Assembly (NCBI GenBank): GCA_014728175.1 | Contig: WJMA01000015.1 | Location: forward strand, 96,673-160,672 | Source: Candidatus Fermentibacterota bacterium | Lineage (GTDB): Bacteria > Fermentibacterota > Fermentibacteria > Fermentibacterales > JCC-6 | Direction of reading: 5' to 3' | Length of the DNA: 64,000 nucleotides | In this document: one piece after another, positions 61,830 through 64,000 of the stretch | How positions within the stretch are numbered: position 1 is the stretch's first letter | How the letters are laid out: each line of letters starts with the position of its first letter | Position numbers and translations under genes: made by a program | Notes under the pieces: generated by a model | Told to the model about the DNA's origin: nothing | Database searches by the model: none | Seen by the model: only the letters and a program-made list of their open reading frames with translations

Positions 61830-63557
61830 CTATCTGGTCAGACAGACCTTCCTGGTCGCCACCTGGTCGTTGGCGTAGAGGGTGATCAGGTAGGTGCCCA
61901 TCGGCAGGCCCGCCTCCATGGAGACCGAGTGGCTTCCGGCCGCGAAGGTGCCATCGCAGATGGTGGCGACCCTTCGCCCGGATATCTCGTATAGAGCGAT
62001 CTCGGCCCGGCCTTCGGCTATCATGTCGAACTCTATGCTGCCGCCTGCCGGTACGGGATTGGGAGCGCGAAGCTCGATGGTTCCGTCTCCTTCCTCCTCT
62101 TCCTCCTCGCAGCCCGTGGAGTAGGTTATCACGCCCTCGTAGTAGTGCTCGATGCTGGTATCGTCCATGAACAGGGGGAAGAAGACCACGTAGTCCCAGC
62201 CCTCTGTGGCTACCGAAACCTCGATCTCGCCGGACGGTTCGGGTACGTCAAACCATTGCAGCTCGTTGGCCGTTCCCAAGTCCCAACGCACCACTCCCAG
62301 GTTCCATTCGAACCGGTCTCTGCCGTCGAAGGCCATGTTGACCCATCCGCCCTGGTAGTCGGAGAGGTCCACGATAATCCAGTGCAGGCCGTAGGTGTCC
62401 GGATCGTAGGAGTCGCTAATGTTATCCACGGTGTCCGGAAGCTGCTCTACCCAATGGTACATGGTAAAGCAGTAGGGCCCGGGGTACCAGGTGGAAGATT
62501 CCTCGCTGTAGCCGCAGCCCTCGAACCAGTTGTCCTCGGTGAACCAGCGCCACATTCCGTACTCCATCATGGCCTGCTCGAAGGTCATCCCGTTGTTTCG
62601 ATACATGCCGTGCTGCGCACCGAGCATGTTCATCCCCAGGGTGTCGGCGCAGAGTTCCCAGACCTCACGGACGGCGTCTATGTGTATCCTTTCCTGGATG
62701 AACCATGGATAGGTAAAGGCACCGTAATGGTACATCGCCCCGGACCTAATGTCGTACCAGGGCTTACGTAGGGCGCTCTCGCCGCTGATGTACCCACTGT
62801 AATCGTCTATCGAGGGGTAAACCTGCTCCTCCATCCACACCGCGCAGTTCTCCATGAACCAGGACGGCTCGGCTACGTCGTATGCGAACTGGCAGGCATG
62901 CTGGAACTCGTGGGATACCGTGCAGACCTTGGTGCCCCAGGTGTAAATGATGTTGGATATCACTATGTGGCTGGCCCGGTCGTCGTTGGGCGTGCTGGGA
63001 TCACCGGGCTCCCCCGTAGCGCTGCAGTAGCCGAGGGCGCTGATGTGCATGACGTATATGTCGTACTTCTCGTCGCCACCCGCTCCCAGGTCGGAGGGAG
63101 GCTCGTTGTAGCCCAGCTGGTTGCACTCCACGATCCAGGATGAATCCGCGGCCTCCGCTATGTCGTTGCAGTAGCTTCGGGTGGTGGCGTCCTCTCCCCC
63201 ATCGGTCCAGTGTATCTTGAAGTAGCCCTGCGGCGAGTCGAAGGTGTACTCCGGTCCGCTGAGCTGGGGCCTGGCGGTAAGCTGGAGAATCCTCTCCTTG
63301 GTGGTCTCGCCGAGCTCGTCCATAATCAGCTGAATTTCGTGTAGAGCCGGAGTACCGCTGGGCTCCAAGACTACATCGGGGCCGGAAAGCCAGTCAGGCA
63401 GCCGTTCGGGGCTCACCACGCTGTAGGCAAGGTAGAGGGCGGCCTGGTCGGCGGATATCTCTCCCTCTTCCCGCGCTCCCAGGACCAGCTCGGTGACCGT
63501 CGACGCCGAGGCCATCCCGGCAATAAGGAAAACGACAGTAAAAACGACGAATTTCAT
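61830..63557 (-). CDS. Secreted HExxH metalloprotease with C-terminal sorting-type domain
   Basis: 575 residues. Signal peptide FVVFTVVFLIAGMASAS; a catalytic domain with VSHEFQHACQF (HEFQH, zinc and general base) and, about 20 residues on, a WFMENCAVWMEE segment supplying the third ligand, as in the MXAN_6640-type putative metalloproteases. A beta-sandwich follows, then the acidic linker CEEEEEEGDG and an ~80-residue C-terminal domain (APNPVPAGGSIEFDM, EIALYEISGRRV, GTYLITLYAND) of the kind that directs FCB proteins to the outer surface. Separate transcription from the cassette downstream is suggested by the hairpin after it. Confidence 0.87.
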   Translation of the reverse strand: MKFVVFTVVFLIAGMASASTVTELVLGAREEGEISADQAALYLAYSVVSPERLPDWLSGPDVVLEPSGTPALHEIQLIMDELGETTKERILQLTARPQLSGPEYTFDSPQGYFKIHWTDGGEDATTRSYCNDIAEAADSSWIVECNQLGYNEPPSDLGAGGDEKYDIYVMHISALGYCSATGEPGDPSTPNDDRASHIVISNIIYTWGTKVCTVSHEFQHACQFAYDVAEPSWFMENCAVWMEEQVYPSIDDYSGYISGESALRKPWYDIRSGAMYHYGAFTYPWFIQERIHIDAVREVWELCADTLGMNMLGAQHGMYRNNGMTFEQAMMEYGMWRWFTEDNWFEGCGYSEESSTWYPGPYCFTMYHWVEQLPDTVDNISDSYDPDTYGLHWIIVDLSDYQGGWVNMAFDGRDRFEWNLGVVRWDLGTANELQWFDVPEPSGEIEVSVATEGWDYVVFFPLFMDDTSIEHYYEGVITYSTGCEEEEEEGDGTIELRAPNPVPAGGSIEFDMIAEGRAEIALYEISGRRVATICDGTFAAGSHSVSMEAGLPMGTYLITLYANDQVATRKVCLTR

Positions 63558-63582
63558 TTCCTAACTCCTCGCATTCGGTGGA

Positions 63583-63618
63583 CCGGCCCGGGACATCACC
63601 AGGATGCCGCCGGGCCGG
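63583..63618 (-). terminator. GC-rich hairpin between secreted-protein genes
   Basis: CCGGCCCGG pairs with CCGGGCCGG, and inside it CATC pairs with GATG around ACCAG. It is 14 bases past the stop of the edge-truncated gene at 63632 on the minus strand. No T tract; termination or mRNA 3'-end protection is plausible. Confidence 0.45.
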
Positions 63619-63631
63619 AAAGACAACAAGA

Positions 63632-64000
63632 CTACTGAATAACGACCTTGCGAGTCAGGCCCCCGCCGGGTGCCGCAAGACGGAGCAGGTAGGCTCCCGG
63701 CGCCAGCTCGTCGGCGTTCCACTGAAGGGTGGTCTCACCCTGGGGGAACTGACCCGAGGCTATGCGCCCGACCATCCGCCCGCTGAGGTCGTACACGTTC
63801 AAGCTGGCATAACCCGCCTCGGAAAGAGAGACGGTTAAAGACTGCCCGCTGGTCATGGGGTTGGACTCGAAGACCAGGTTGGTCTGACGACCGGACTCCG
63901 GCTCCTCCTCCATGCCCTCTGCGATGTCGACGGTGAACTCGTACTCGACCAGCAGGGAGGACTCGAGGTTGTTGTAGATGTAGAAGACGATCTCGGTCCA
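63632..64000 (-). CDS. Secreted protein, C-terminal part only (5' end outside window)
   Basis: The frame is open to the right edge (123 codons visible). The first visible residues, WTEIVFYIYNN, belong to a beta domain, followed by the acidic linker EGMEEEPESG and a complete FlgD-like sorting-type domain: SNPMTSGQSLTVSLS, ASLNVYDLSGRMV, GETTLQWNADELAPGAYLL, and a final KVVIQ. The function of the missing N-terminal region is unknown. Domain order and linker match the metalloprotease downstream, so it is likely another exported enzyme or adhesin. Confidence 0.8.
   Translation of the reverse strand, partial: WTEIVFYIYNNLESSLLVEYEFTVDIAEGMEEEPESGRQTNLVFESNPMTSGQSLTVSLSEAGYASLNVYDLSGRMVGRIASGQFPQGETTLQWNADELAPGAYLLRLAAPGGGLTRKVVIQ

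Noticed and set aside
1..64000. CRISPR arrays, rRNA and tRNA genes
   Set aside because: No regular spaced repeats and no rRNA-like stretch were seen; the only T-arm and CCA ending belongs to the tmRNA.

Overview
The window looks like a chromosome segment from an uncultured, GC-rich, didermic anaerobe, most likely a candidate phylum of the FCB superphylum (Fermentibacterota/Eisenbacteria/WOR-3-like). This placement is inference. It rests on secreted gingipain-type C25 peptidases and a metalloprotease with FlgD-like C-terminal sorting-type domains, a single-chain pyruvate:ferredoxin oxidoreductase, LL-diaminopimelate aminotransferase, archaeal-type ApgM and RNase HIII. Genes are very densely packed, with 1-11 nt overlaps and many TTG and GTG starts.

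Layout. 1-5.3 kb: end of a dcw cluster (murG-murC-ftsQ-ftsA-ftsZ). 5.4-8.8 kb: a radical SAM protein, rpmB facing a tmRNA gene, a PTS IIA-type protein and TrmO. 8.8-16.3 kb (minus): radical SAM, AsnRS, PFOR and a sodium/solute symporter. 16.3-17.7 kb: an arylamine N-acetyltransferase-like protein and a DUF4416 protein. 17.7-20.2 kb: a scar region in which two ~190 bp copies of an IS91-like element's end bracket an AT-rich piece of a surface-polysaccharide operon, with truncated genes on both sides. 20.4-31.9 kb: a large secreted protein of unknown function, GT-C and GT4 glycosyltransferases, an aminotransferase, DUF3108, RNase HIII, a very Glu-rich lipoprotein, and a DinG/XPD-like helicase fused to a RecB-like nuclease domain. 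32-37 kb (minus): two tandem C25 peptidases.

37.1-52.8 kb: nineteen plus-strand genes that nearly all overlap: dapL, folB, folK, deoxynucleoside kinase, panC, panD, a short GlmU, HIT, LytR_C, rsfS, argS, PfkB kinase, purM, apgM, mnmA, nadA, a C26 amidotransferase, manA, manC. It supplies lysine/peptidoglycan, folate, pantothenate, NAD, sugar nucleotides and translation functions.

52.9-64 kb: an L,D-transpeptidase and a TPR lipoprotein, then a minus-strand four-gene cassette (small lipoprotein resembling the end of an alkaline-phosphatase fold; a polytopic membrane/TPR protein; a DUF2723 GT-C protein; a second GT-C/TPR fusion), then a secreted HExxH protease and the C-terminal end of another secreted protein. 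The cassette and the IS-bracketed island are the most unusual parts of the window.
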